Origin: Micrasema longulum
Lineage: Eukaryota; Arthropoda; Insecta; Trichoptera; Brachycentridae
Direction of reading: 5' to 3'
Length of the DNA stretch: 64,000 nucleotides
Assembly (NCBI GenBank): GCA_022494885.1
Contig: JAGVSM010003988.1
Coordinates: forward strand, 1 to 64,000
Shown: positions 9,767 through 20,640 of the stretch, piece after piece
Layout: each line of letters starts with the position of its first letter
Position numbering within the stretch: the first letter of the stretch is position 1
The notes under the pieces: generated by a model
The model's database searches: none
What the model was told of the DNA's origin: nothing
What the model saw: the letters and a program-made list of their open reading frames with translations, nothing else
Program-made: the position numbers and the translations under genes

Positions 9767-10651
9767 AATAAATAAGACAAATTTACCCGATTCAGTAGTT
9801 ATCAAACTCAAATAAATACGAGTTTTTTGAAGTTGTAAATCGAATTCCTTCTTTTTGAATTCGAGAATAGCGCGTAGATTTGTGTACTTTGGCATGCAAA
9901 TATGCAGGGCTGATCCGATCATTTTGGCGAAACTATCGTACCGGGGACATTAGACGTAAGAGTAGTGAGTATTGATGGAAACTCTTTCTGGAAGCTTCGG
10001 AGGATATCTCTCCACTTTCCGGGACAAGTCTGGGAGGTATTCCGAATCCAGAGTGTTCTCTTCCCCCGGGGCGGGGGAGGGAGCGGGCTGGGGTGGACTA
10101 GAGGTGGGGGCGGGTCGAGTGTTTATTGTAAAATGGGGGTTGGCTGACAGTGGGCAAGATGTGTTCGAGAACGCAGTTCGGGAATTAATGCGACACGTTT
10201 GTATTACTTCGGGAACTATTTTTTACGTAAGAAATATTTCAGTAGTAACACAGGGTAACTTAGGGTAAGTCTGGTACCAGCTGAGATGAAATATTGTATA
10301 AAGAGGAGTAAAAACAAAATCTTGATATTATAAGGACTAAAAATAATGATTCTTTCATGATGCGTATGCTCGTTGTTTTGTGAGAATAAGATGATTTAAA
10401 TTATTACTAAAGCTATAGTTTAAATATAACTTGTTATTTAATGTTGCAATTAGTTTGAGGTTTAATGACAACGAAATGAAAACGGTAAAACGGCTAAAAA
10501 ATTAAAGATATGGATGGTTTCAATAGCATTTACTTGCATTTTGGAGTTAAAGTACAAATACAAATACCACCAAAATTTAAATATATTTGTGTATGGGGAG
10601 CTGTTAACATTAACATATTCCAACAGAGATGAAGAACATTTTAAAGAAGGC
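9767..10651. other. Unrecognised stretch with a G-run cluster
   Basis: No gene is supported. Positions 10065-10117 carry a dense set of G runs on the plus strand (GGGG, GGGGG, GGG, GGG, GGGG) separated by 1-3 bases, a classical G-quadruplex pattern. Open frames there are short and biased toward G/R. Positions 10600-10651 match, in inverted orientation, the flank of repeat X at 33585-33640. Confidence 0.5.
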
Positions 10652-10762
10652 AATATAGATGTCTAGGTATCTACAGGGCTTATGATCTGTCATTGGCTGG
10701 TTTAAGTGGCCACTCTACACACTGTGTAACATTCATTATTCTGCCCACATTGCTCCCCAGGG
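10652..10762 (-). repeat. 112-bp structured repeat X, copy 2
   Basis: Minus-strand copy with AGTGGCCACTTAAACCAGCC and the ACAGATCATAAGCCCTGTAG core. The left end retains AATATAGATGTCTAG; the other end is eroded (the pairing partner is lost next to the LINE fragment at 10766). Together with copy 3 (10981-11092) it forms an inverted pair about 220 bp apart. Confidence 0.65.
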
Positions 10763-10765
10763 AGT

Positions 10766-10830
10766 TGAATCCAGTCCTTGTGTACAAAAATTTGGACAAA
10801 CTCAAAATATTGTTGGTAAATCCACCTGGT
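10766..10830 (+). pseudogene. Short LINE fragment related to 21092-21530
   Basis: CTCCCCAGGGAGTTGAATCC and the following roughly 40 bases (coding LNPVLVYKNLDKL) match the minus-strand LINE relic near 21530-21460. Only about 20 codons remain. In both places it borders repeat X, so X and this LINE were probably joined before the segment was duplicated. Confidence 0.55.
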
Positions 10831-10980
10831 CCATGAAGAAGCAGAGGAATTGAAAAAATTAAAATTTCAGGCGTTGCCTAGTATGTAGGTGAAGTAATTC
10901 AATTGGATGAATCTCACTCGCATTAATGAGAGTTTCAGCTCTTTAACTTCACAAACATCAACAGATGAAAGAATTGAGGT

Positions 10981-11092
10981 AATATAGATGTTCAAATGTG
11001 GGCAGAATGGTGAATGTTACAGTGTGTAGAGTGGCCACTTAAACCAGTCAATGACCGGTCATAAGCCCTGTAGATGCCTAGACATCTATATT
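10981..11092 (+). repeat. 112-bp structured repeat X, copy 3
   Basis: The ends pair perfectly: AATATAGATGT (10981-10991) and ACATCTATATT (11082-11092). The core is AGTGGCCACTTAAACCAG, then GGTCATAAGCCCTGTAG. The internal hairpin is TACA/TGTA. The flanking sequence (GGCGTTGCCTAGTATGTAGG upstream at about 10870) also matches, inverted, near 21760, so a block larger than X is repeated. Confidence 0.7.
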
Positions 11093-13854
11093 GCCTTTTT
11101 TGAAATTTATCAATTTATCGTTTATTAAATAATACATTTAGTAAAGAACGCATTTAAATCACTTACAACTTCGTTCGGGAAAATAATGCCTTAAAAAAAA
11201 TACTTTAATTGTTTATTTCTGTATGCCGACTAGTGATTTCGGATGTTGTTGATTCTGCCTTGCAATATGTACATTTCTTTCAAAAGTGTCGTATATTGTA
11301 AATTATTGTTTTTTTGCCCTTTTAAATGTTTTTTACTGGACATGAGATATTTATTTTACTGTGTATCCCCCCCCCCCACCTTTAGTACTCTTTGTACCCT
11401 TGTATTTTTTTATGTAATATTTCAAAGAACTGGTAAATTGTCCATACCAAAGTATTAAGATCCTAGTTTAGTTTATTGTTTTTTGTTCTAGGATGCCACA
11501 TATAATTTAATTTATTGAAGAAGAGAAATCTTGTAATATGGTCTGAAAAGGTCTCAGAAATATTTTGTTTGGCACTCAAATGTCTGTATTATTTTTTGTG
11601 GAATACAATTGAAATAGGTTTTTGGAAAGCTTGTGGGAGAGTAGCAAGCTCCAGTCTTCATTTTGAAGTCCAACCGGACAGTCAGACCGTAGCAGGCAAG
11701 GAGTGTACGAATCCTTGAGTGTTACGTGTATTAGGTAAATGTATTTATCTACGTAATCAAGAAACTGCGGTTATCTTTTAGAACAATTGCAATAACTATT
11801 ATTTCTGTGACGTTGATTAGTGAGCCTCTAGAGAGATGTCCTAAGTGACAGGCGAGTCTTGTACGCATCCTCGAGTGTTACGAGTGCGAGGGTGATTACT
11901 CTGTGGGTTTCTTCGAGCTGATTTGTGTGTTTAATGATTGTGCTGCTCCATTTTTTCAATGTGATTTATGTGACATTGCGGAATTTGGATAAAAAATAGT
12001 CTTTTGAAGAAACTCTGTCTTTTTCCTCGTTCGCATGTCACCCGAGATAGGCGAGACCATCGACGCGAGAATCCTTCACCAGCTGGCGTGAACAATAGGG
12101 ATCGATCGAAGATCGAAAGTTGCGTTTGTAAAATCATTGATTCTATAATAAAAATTCAATCGTACAGCAACGATGTTTAAAAACGATCCAGTAGGGAATT
12201 GAGCGTGGAATCTTTCGTTTCCTAAGCGCTACTGAAAATAAATGAGGGATTAATACAGAAAGTCGGCAATGGAATAAACTAGTTTTGAAATTGAAGCGGT
12301 AGGTAGTGAAATAAGAGTCGGAGAGGTAGATACTAAAAACGCAAAGAAGTTTCCTCCGCTTTGCCAATTTAGGGGTGAAAATGTTCACTCAACTAACACG
12401 AAGAAAAAAGGGGAAACCGAGGTAGCGCGAAGCGGGGGGGTATGAAGAGACGAAGGGAGATACAATGGATTCGTTCTCACACGTCTACGCCTCAGGGAGT
12501 ATATTATTTGCATCTCAAAATAAAGAGAACGAATGAAAAAGGCGAGATGTATGTATGCGTATTTGTGTCTCCGGAATTTAATACGTTAGGAGAATCGTGA
12601 AAGTTTCCAGGTGCGAAGTGCGCCACAAAGCCCCGGTTTACCCACGCACAGGACGCGTTATTAGAAATCTTCAAAGGAACGGAATAAAGGAGTTAAACGT
12701 GAGTTTTTACATACATAAATGTGGAAATAAGACCCTCGCCTTTGTATTGTTTTAGTTCTTTAGGGATTTCATAAAGTCAGGCAAAGTGTGAGGCGCGCGC
12801 CGTTTGGCCATATAAATATGTACATACATAAACCGGTGTCTCTGGTCTGGGCATACGTATACAGTAGCTATATGTATATACACATCGGACTCGCCCGTAA
12901 TTTATTCAACAAATTGGATAATAATTTAAAATAAATGTTTTCAATGTTGCAAAACCAGAGAAAATTTGAACAAATGAGAAAAGACATTAATTGGATGGAA
13001 ATAAAAACAAGACTATTGAATAATTGCTTTTATATTTACAAATCGTCGCCATTCAGGCAAAAGTCACTAACCCTAAAAATGACAGTTTTAAGTCAAATAT
13101 CCCATTCGAAGCGTCAAATTATGTTCTTTAAGAGGTAATCGTCACCAAAATAACTTAGATAGAAAAAGTTCGCAAATCCGAATAATTTGTTTTTTAATAA
13201 TGTACAAACATGTTAAGAAATATTTTTTCAAATAAAAAATATTTTTTACCCACAACATAGTAATAACTATTCGTAATTCAAAAAAGATAATTTGCATTAT
13301 AATCAATTGCTTTGTTTACTAAATTTAGTAAAGCTGAGTGATAGGAGAAAACTCTTCGATCTGATCAATTTATACAAAATCTGAAGTAATATTTTAGACC
13401 GTCCTTTGTTGTTGCAGATCATAAGCCTTTATGTTCCAACCAGAAACACGAGAAACCATAAACTATTTTATTGTAATAACAGCCAGCCAGTGTATAGATT
13501 CAATACTCCTGTACATTGAATGCAAAACCTCAGCAATGCATTTGCAGACCATACCGATATCTTAAATATGTCATTTCCTGAGTATAAAGAGATAATCGAA
13601 ATATTTCTGGCTAATGCATAATACCTTGTTTTACCAACAAGCTAATGAATTCTACTAAGTTAAGCTAATGAACTCTTGTTTACTAACAAGCTTGATCGCG
13701 CCACTTGCCCGTTAGCAGACGAACGATTGAATTGCTGGTTCGCGGAATACGTTATCCATTATTTGCTTTGCCACAGAACCCTAAATACAATGACTGCAAT
13801 TACCTACTTTATTCTGGGTTCTGGCACCTTTATTGTCTGGAACTTCATTTCATT
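11093..13854. other. Unrecognised intergenic stretch, 2.8 kb
   Basis: No exon, RNA gene or known element could be supported. There is a C-run at 11367-11375 and a diffuse direct repeat (GTGTACGAATCCTTGAGTGT near 11703; TTGTACGCATCCTCGAGTGT near 11861). A somewhat GC-richer interval lies at 11990-12110 and 12390-12670. The small open frames in it lack motifs. If a host promoter lies in the left third of the window, 12.4-12.7 kb is the least repeat-like place, but nothing shows it. Confidence 0.35.
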
Positions 13855-14045
13855 TTTTTTCTGCACCACAACAGACCAGGAGGCCCAATTACAGTGGTGA
13901 ATTACATTACAGAACAACCAGGCTTGAGAAAAATGACATTAATTTTTTTTTTTTGTGTTCTCACCGGGAATCGAACCCTTGTCGCTTGTCGAACTTCTGT
14001 CGCGGCAGTCAGGATCAGATCGGATGTTATGGTCAGGAAGGAGGG
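13855..14045 (-). repeat. tRNA-derived SINE C, copy
   Basis: On the minus strand the head carries a box-B-like GGGTTCGATTCCCGGTGA, an A-rich middle and a 3' end ...TGGGCCTCCTGGTCTGTTG, then TGGTGCAG. The same body is at 21812-21990 (minus), where box A is clearer. Pol III internal promoter boxes and a tRNA-like head define it as a SINE. Its box A is decayed here. Confidence 0.7.
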
Positions 14046-14158
14046 GGACTTGATGATTACACAACACAGTGGATTTAATAGTTATTGATCGCAAAATATG
14101 TTCTTTGCGATCGCGGTGAGAATATAAAAAGCACATGAGCACACGATCAGTTTAGTTG

Positions 14159-14500
14159 TTATTCTGGTGCCGGGACAACCTCGGTACCCACGGTAGGCAA
14201 ATGCAACATCTTAACCAGGGCTCCGTAGGTAGCAAATAAATTTGAACGCCTCATCCTAGTAATTGTGTTATGAATATGGTTGTGTACACATAGGGTTAAT
14301 GTGGCGAAACCAAAGCTAAATGAACCAACATACCCTATCGCCATCAGAATTGGGAGAATTAGATTGAGGGTGACAGAAAAATTTACTGTATAAACATAGG
14401 TTGCTCCGACAGCAATAGGGGCATTGAAAGTAGTAAAAACGCGAATCTTTTGTAAACAAAGAATTTGAAATAAAAATATTTAAAAAATCCATTCGTTTCA
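14159..14500 (-). CDS. Unidentified open frame, C-terminal part of a membrane protein
   Basis: A minus-strand frame of about 110 codons is open from a stop near 14500 to the TAA at 14159-14161. The stretch NLILPILMAIGYVGSFSFGF is strongly hydrophobic and fits one membrane segment. It is followed by a polar, basic part (TITRMRRSNLF) and the end EVVPAPE. An acceptor-like AG follows a T-rich stretch near 14440, so it could be a last exon. The composition is unlike random AT-rich frames. I do not recognise the family; a decayed retroelement envelope-like tail or a host membrane protein are both possible. SINE C lies just downstream. Confidence 0.35.
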
Positions 14501-14824
14501 GCTAAAAAGTTTTGCAATGTGCGGATCTGAAAAGAGGTCACAAGACCATTGGCTTTCAATGTTGCAATAAAAAATAATAAAACTTGTTTTATATGTACAC
14601 CATTGTTAAGATAAATATGTTATTTTTAAAAATTATTTTTTTTAAAAGGAAAAAATACATATAATTAGTTATAACCCTTGAATCATTATTTGCAAACAAT
14701 CATACTTACTATCTATATAGGTTCAACATACTAATTTAATTGTACATAGAAAATGAGTACTACTGACATACCATGACTAATAAACCATAAACTAATATGT
14801 TTGTAAATTATTAAAAATTAACTT

Positions 14825-14990
14825 GATTCATACATACATAACATACATAATGTGCCTGTGTGTACACCTGAATATGTATGTAAGATTTATAAACTTAAAA
14901 TGTATCTTATATTTTATTGCTTTTTAACTATGCTTTAAAATTGGTTCAAATTAGCTAAGGCCGTCAATAAATAAATAAATAAATAAGTAA
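14825..14990 (+). repeat. LINE 3' UTR with AAAT tail
   Basis: AGCTAAGGCCGTCAATAAAT followed by further AAAT units (14964-14988) is a typical LINE 3' terminus. No coding part is attached. Confidence 0.5.
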
Positions 14991-15026
14991 TATTTCTTTT
15001 CTTTCACTAACTATTATAGCTTGCAT

Positions 15027-16263
15027 TTATTTATTTACATACATAAGTTTACTGTACATTATTTAAGACATAAGTCCCAACTCCATTGGACTAAAAGTCC
15101 TGTGTTGAAATGGGACTAGCAATTAGTTGACACAGACACATGACACCACAAATATAGGATCAGAATCATAAAAAATAAGTTTAAAAAAAACATAAATATG
15201 GAACATCAATCTGGTAAACAGTAAACTCAAACATTCTGAAAATCATCGAGGAGTTTCCTACTCAAACCCCTCCCACTAAGGACAATCCGGTCCTTAACTC
15301 ATTTCTTAAATACGCTTTTCAAAAATATTGAACACTTTCGGTACGATGAATGAGAGATGTCTCTAGGCAAAAGCCGTACGGGTTTTGGGTATGATTTAAT
15401 TCATACTCTGGGAAAACCTCGTACGGACATTTTGCTGAGACATTTCCTTATTGTTGGACCAGAAGTTGGTAAGTGGTTCTTTTAGGTACAGTTGTCTCAT
15501 ATCCATCACCTTCATGTATTGGAACAACTGTTCCGACGGGTATGTTGGAGGGCGCCGGAACATTATTCTTAATATTAATTTCTGTGAAATTACGAGCGGC
15601 TTGAAAATGAATGCCGCACAACCCCCCAGCCAGCTATTCCATAGGTTGCCGTGGATTGAAACAAAGCCAAGTACACACTTCTGAGAGAGTCAATATCCAG
15701 AATGTCTCTAAGAGAGCAGAATAGATGGCACAGCTTTCTCAACCTAGAGTCCAGTGACTGGACCTGAGCCATCGCAAATTCCTATCAATGATAACACCAA
15801 GGTATTTTATGGAATCTACCCGTTGCAGAAGTTGGTGTGTTTTATCACAGTTAATTCCTAGATTAAGCGTATTGTTTGGTAGTGAACTATTATTTATACA
15901 AAATGTCAGATATTTAGTTTTATCGATATTATGTGTAAGAAGATTATCATCTAGCCATTGTTTAACGAAGTTTATTTCACAGTTTGCTTTCTGAAAAACA
16001 GAGTTCCAGTTACCAGCCTCAAATAACAAAACTGTGTCGTCGGCAAACGAAATATTTTTTCCGGAATTATTTATTTCGCAAAGAGAGTTTATGTAGACTA
16101 AAAATAAGATTGGTCCCAGGACGTTGTCCTGTGGAACTCCAAAAGTAATATTCGACTTTGTACTTCGCGCATCTCCCATTGCATTGTCATTTTCGCATTG
16201 TCCTAAATATAAACAAGTAAAAGTCACGTAACCAAATTTTAGCAACCTTGCTTCATTAAACAT
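15027..16263 (-). pseudogene. Jockey/CR1-like LINE, 3' part, copy 2
   Basis: Minus-strand copy of the family at 971-2075. From 16263 it reads the RT block GVPQDNVLGPILFLVYINS, where the usual GVPQG has D for G, then FADDTVLLFEAGNW with the catalytic aspartates intact. IKYLGVIIDRNLRW, a frameshift near 15740-15770 and the C-terminal domain to about 15230 follow, ending in a 3' UTR that finishes in ACATACATAAG/ATAAAT repeats near 15027. It starts about 250 bp further upstream in the element than copy 1. Several frameshifts make it inactive. Confidence 0.85.
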
Positions 16264-16742
16264 CTTCCAGATATTATTTTAATATCAGAAGGAAAAAGTG
16301 ACAGATTGAATTTATTATAAAGACAAGAATAAATGATATTATATACATAAAACCTCAAAAATACTAAAATCAGTTTTTTCCTTGGTCTCCGAACTTTCAA
16401 AATGCGATTATTTTTAAAGATTTTTTTGGTAGTGACTTCTGTCTGAACGGCGACGATATAAAGTGTTAAATAATCTTATGCTAATGGTAATAAATGGTAA
16501 TGCTTGCCCACCGCATACCGCACCACGCATCTGAGGACATAAGTCTCCTTGGCGGTGCCCACATGCACGGAAATGGTGCTCGTTGCCGAATGAGAAAAGC
16601 TGCTCTAAATAAGCTCTCTGTAATCTATTAGCCTTAGCATATTTGTGCTGAAAGATAAATGAAATAAAAGCAATCCAGAAGTACATACTTTGCACTTCAT
16701 TGGATTGAGAAAAAGGGAAGTGAATTCTTCACTGACTGGGAT
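16264..16742 (-). repeat. Repeat with open frame, shared with 38060-38166
   Basis: Positions 16635-16742 (ATCCAGAAGTACATA..., ending TTCTTCACTGACTGGGA) match 38090-38166 and its upstream part. On the minus strand a frame runs from 16695 to 16414 with GNEHHFRACGHRQGDLCPQM, which looks more protein-like than the surroundings. I do not recognise it. A splice-acceptor-like TTTATCTTTCAG lies on the minus strand near 16650. It could be a transposon coding relic or a duplicated host segment. Confidence 0.45.
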
Positions 16743-16999
16743 ATTTTATGTATTATTATTTATATTTTTTTGTACGCCAAAATATTTAATAAAAGAAGTC
16801 GTATTAAATAGAAATGTACGTAAGTAACTATAGAACTAGAAATCGGAGCAGAATAAGACTACCACTCAAGAAAAAACTTACAAAATAGCCATGGGGATGA
16901 TGAGATTTCTAAATGTATGAAGAATAAACTTATTGATTTAAAAAAATATATATATTTATATGTTTATGGTTATATCTTTTGTAAAACTGGTCAATTTAC

Positions 17000-17097
17000 C
17001 TTAATGTTACAAAAATGATCAAGATACGCTGCGACCGGTGTACTAATGCAGTGCCTTAAGCACCACTGGGTGTGGAAAGGGAATGATGATGATGATG
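17000..17097 (+). repeat. SINE A, 3' half with GATGAT tail
   Basis: GATCAAGATACGCTGCGACC, the TGCAGTGCC and GCACCACTGGGTG blocks and a GGGAATGATGATGATGATG tail match the 3' half of the SINE described at 47444-47708. The tRNA head is missing. Confidence 0.8.
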
Positions 17098-17179
17098 TAA
17101 TCAAGATTTACAAATTCGTAAATAGTAATTAAAATATATTGAGTTTTTCTACTGACCTTTCTTGGTGGAACTGCATTTT

Positions 17180-17350
17180 AATTATAATAATAAAAATACT
17201 TTATAGTTTTATTCCACTTTTATTTATAATTATTTTATATTTTTTTTATTTTTTTTATTTTTTTTTCCGGTCACTGGTAAAAAAATTTATAAAATAATTA
17301 TAAATAAAAGTGGAATAAAACTATAAAGTATTTTTATTATTATAGTAATT
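17180..17350. repeat. Long hairpin of Penelope-terminus type
   Basis: An arm of about 58 bp (17180-17239) is repeated almost perfectly in inverted orientation (17288-17350) around a T-rich loop containing CCGGTCACTGG. Each arm has TATAGTTTTATTCCACTTTT, comparable in layout (…CCACT, then A/T-rich) to the arms at 6298, 8228 and 28865. Assignment to Penelope-like ends is by structural analogy. Confidence 0.55.
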
Positions 17351-17399
17351 AAAATAATTGTAAATATTAGTTAATGTTTAATTGCATTAAATGTCTGCT

Positions 17400-17470
17400 T
17401 TAAAACAGGTGGTACCTTGTTGGGCAGACTAGAGATGATCCAGAGAAATCTATTACTTAAGTGTGTTTGT
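17400..17470 (-). repeat. Interspersed repeat R, inverted copy
   Basis: The reverse complement of 17400-17470 reads TAGATTTCTCTGGATCATCT, then CTAGTCTGCCCAACAAGG, nearly the same as 20940-21005. The third copy is the fragment at 340-395. Probably a LINE 3' UTR. Confidence 0.6.
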
Positions 17471-18164
17471 AGCAGGTAAAGAAATTGTTATTTTTGTAAA
17501 AAAGCCATGATGATTATTATTATTATTATTCTAATTAACTTACTTAAGGAAATAAATAAATAAAGAAGGTATGTTACGTAAAACTGTTTATACGTAAAAT
17601 GCGTACATAGTTAGATGCGCTTTAAAATCTAACCAGTAGCTAAGTCAGATTTGTTATATAAATTATAAACTGTCTCCGATCTGTTGTCCAAACTGAATCA
17701 ATCGATTGACGAATTTTTAATTGCATCAAGATAGCTACGAATTTAGTGGAGTAATTTCGGAACGAGAATGGTATTTTTATTAGGTATAGCCCAGAGGATG
17801 GGATTAGAAAAATTAAACATATTGAATGCGGTCATTTTTTAACGTCACCTTCAGAGGAAAGGATTAAATTAACCAATCAGAGATCAGTTGAGATTGTCAC
17901 TGAAAATTAAAGTTATTTACCATGTATTTCCTGTCACTCTTCGTGTTCAAGATTGTCCAGCACAGTAGGAACTAACCACATAAATAATTTAAAAAAAACT
18001 TTCGTAAAAGCTAGGATTGTTTCTTATATTTATTATTAGTAAAAAAAGATTCGCGCATCTTTCGAAATAGCAACAAAAAAAAAACAGTGATTTTGATAAA
18101 AAAAAACAACGATTTTAAGTGAGTGACAAAAAGGAGATAAAATTATTGGCAATCTTGCCTAAGT
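17471..18164. other. Unrecognised AT-rich stretch
   Basis: Contains an ATT/TTA simple repeat at 17513-17531 and A-runs near 18070-18110. No gene or structured element seen. Confidence 0.4.
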
Positions 18165-18335
18165 TTTTTTTTATAAAAAAAAATATTTGAGTTTTTATAA
18201 TTTACCCAAATATTTAAATTTTAAGGGGCATTTTTAAGAGTTGTTAATAACTCACTATTGAAAAATGTGAGCGTTAGGGTACAGGGATGTTCGAACTTCG
18301 GACTTTCGATTAGTAAGTCCGCTATTTATTATTAT
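18165..18335 (-). repeat. tRNA-derived SINE B, decayed copy
   Basis: AATTTACCCAAATATTTAAA, then GGGGCATTTTTAAGAG and AATAACTCACTATTG, is the body of SINE B (compare 40895-41090, same orientation). The tRNA-like head (near 18275-18330) is badly eroded but keeps TTCGAACTTCGG. Confidence 0.6.
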
Positions 18336-18429
18336 TTGACTAACAAATTCTTACGCTCAAATGAGTAACATTTTTATTGTATTTTAGATTGAAACATGGA
18401 CATAATTATTTTAACATACGATCAGGCAC

Positions 18430-19278
18430 CCTAAACCACTCTTTCATCCTTGCCCCCATGACGGAGGATGGCGACTGCACTCAATTACTATTCTTATGGT
18501 CTGCCTCCAGGTTCCAGGTAGTCCTATTCTAAGCAGACCGAGGAGCATCAGTCAATGAAGACCCCGGCGTAGAGGTTATAAAGTGACTCCATCGGTAGGT
18601 GAGCGACCTCTAGATCTTCTTCCCTCCACTCCACCCATCACAACGAGCCTTTCGAGACTGTTTGGTGGTTCTCCCTCGGCGATGTGTCTTAAATATTGTA
18701 GGATTCGTTTGTAACATCTAAATGTTAGACAGTCCCCGATCTTTAGCTCATTCAGTACGGACACATTAGTATGCACCGTCGTCCATGGAATCCGGAGCAT
18801 TCTTCTCCAGAACCACATTTCGGAGGCATCGATCTTTCTTCTCTCTGACTCTCTCAATGTCAATGTTTCTACTCCGTATGGGAATATGGAGACGATCAGA
18901 GTTTCAACAAAATGAACTCTAAACGTGTAATGGGTTAAAAAAATTACGCTGACATGTTTTTTATTCGTAGAGTGATAGACAGTCCCCGATCTTTAGCTCG
19001 TTCAGTACGGACACATTAGTACGCACCGTCGTCCATGGAATCCGGAGCATTCTTCTCCAGAACCACATTTCGGAGGCATCGATCTTTCTTCTCTCTGACT
19101 CTCTCAATGTCAATGTTTCTACTCCGAATGGGAATATGGAGACGATCAGAGTTTCAACACAATGAACTCTAAACGTGTAATGGGTTAAAAAAATGACGCT
19201 GACATGTTTTTTATTCGTGGAGTGATGGGAAAGTCTCGCCCTGTCCAGCCGGGTAGTTGGCGGCAATTCACATGACAC
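18430..19278 (-). pseudogene. RTE-like LINE (family B), C-terminal part with internal duplication
   Basis: The minus-strand frame from 19278 gives TLRESERRKIDASEMWFWRR, then MLRIPWTTV, NVSVLNELKIGDC, and stops. A second open frame (18863-18576) repeats this block and continues with RILQYLRHIAEGEPPNSLE and VEGRRSRGRSP. Frameshifted sequence then runs to the 3' end near 18430. W.WRRMLRIPWT plus E..RSRGR is the conserved C-terminal region of an insect endonuclease-reverse transcriptase family. Relatives are at 24750-25206 and 58326-58690. The catalytic palm is absent. The repetition results from a 250-bp tandem duplication (18726-19225). Confidence 0.85.
18726..19225. repeat. 250-bp recent tandem duplication
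   Basis: Two adjacent units of 250 bp (18726-18975 and 18976-19225) differ at only about seven positions by eye (for example TCATTC/TCGTTC and CCGTATGG/CCGAATGG). The unit starts inside the RTE-B coding sequence and includes non-coding sequence (ATGGGTTAAAAAAAT, ACATGTTTTTTATTCG). The duplication postdates insertion of the LINE. Confidence 0.85.
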
Positions 19279-19763
19279 CCGAAATTACGTTGCCATGTAT
19301 GTACGAGTATATAAATTAATCAATTAGGCTCATCTGTGAAGAGCGAGGCGAGCCGACGATTAACGGAAACGACTAGTTAACTAAATTAACCGTTTAATTT
19401 AAGCGCTGGATAGCCGTGATTGCGCCTGAGAGTTCCGAGACAGGGGAGAATGCCACTTGATACAGTTTTACTTAACTAATTTAACAAAGACTTAGAATGA
19501 TTCACGAGAATCGGAAAGGTAATTGATCAACATAGAAAAATGAGAAAGATAAGCATGTGAGAAATCGTCATAGCGGCCAATCTTTTCTTTGCTTTTGAAT
19601 TTGAATAAATCGAGGTGCAATGAAAACGCAATAGTGCGAAATCGTTGTAACCTTCAACTGTCCAATATTGTCTTAATTATAGTGCTAAAGAAAAGTAGAT
19701 AAAACAAAATAGAAAAAATGCGAAAAGAACTGAATTGGATAGCAATTAAAAGAGACTGATATA

Positions 19764-20019
19764 TCGTCGTTGCTCATCAAATATGGGCCATGTGACTCGG
19801 AGCACATTATGAGGAAATCATCAAAATGCGACTTTTTGCCATAAAGTAATTCATATTTTAAATAAATATATTACTCTATTAAAAAACACTGTATTTTTTT
19901 TACTTCGTCCATACACAGAAGATATATTTTCGGTTAAGTTTTTTAAAAAAAATCGTTTTTATCGATTTTCTAATAATGTGCTCCGAGTCACATGGCCCAT
20001 ATTTGATGTGCAACGACGA
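19764..20019. mobile_element. 256-bp MITE with nearly perfect 48-bp terminal inverted repeats
   Basis: TCGTCGTTGCTCATCAAATA, then TGGGCCATGTGACTCGGAGC and ACATTAT, at the left end is mirrored at the right end with one clear mismatch (GCTCATC against GCACATC). TA borders both ends (19762-19763, 20020-20021), pointing to a Tc1/mariner-type element. Only about 150 bp of AT-rich, non-coding interior separates the ends. The high similarity of the ends suggests a fairly recent insertion. Confidence 0.8.
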
Positions 20020-20060
20020 TAAGCTGAACAGCAACACAATTTAACTGTATTGTCTTACTT

Positions 20061-20640
20061 GTACCAACCTCCTTCGGTAAAAAGCAATATCATGTAATCG
20101 CTCTAAAAATATTAAATGATTTAATGCCAAATATAAAGGACTCAAAATGTAAATCAAATTTTAGAATAAATATAACTGCACATATAAATAGTGTAGCAAA
20201 GGATATTTTTAAAAAATACATGCAGATTAAGAAATGATTACTTTATACAGCTGGTACGCGTATTATTTATATTCTTATGTATTACATTACTTTACAATAG
20301 TTTTTTATTATATATTTTTTACTATATTATTTATGTTTAAGTAACATTGTGCATTCATAGCACATATATATACTTTATAATTATACAATAATGATAAGTT
20401 CTTACATTTTATTAGCTACGCATTTATGAGTTTTTTCTCTTTTATTGTTTTATTAGTTTAGAACTACTTATACTTTAAAACATAAAAAATACTCCATCTT
20501 AGAACAGGCTGAGCCATGTAAGATGGAGACTATACTAACCAGAGGGCGCTCCGTATTCATTTTGTAATTCACTAGTTTTATAAAGATTCCCTAGAAATAA
20601 ATACGTACTTATTTTTGCAATAAATTTATAAATAAAATAA
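20061..20640 (+). pseudogene. LINE C-terminal remnant and 3' UTR
   Basis: The frame 20061-20237 reads VPTSFGKKQYHVIALKILND, then LMPNIKDSKC, and ends KKYMQIKK-stop. The pattern (P...YGK..F...A...LN.LP..IK, then a short F..K..) is the usual C-terminal tail of Jockey/CR1-type LINEs. A 3' UTR with AATAAATTTATAAATAAAAT ends near 20640. The element is heavily 5'-truncated. Confidence 0.6.
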
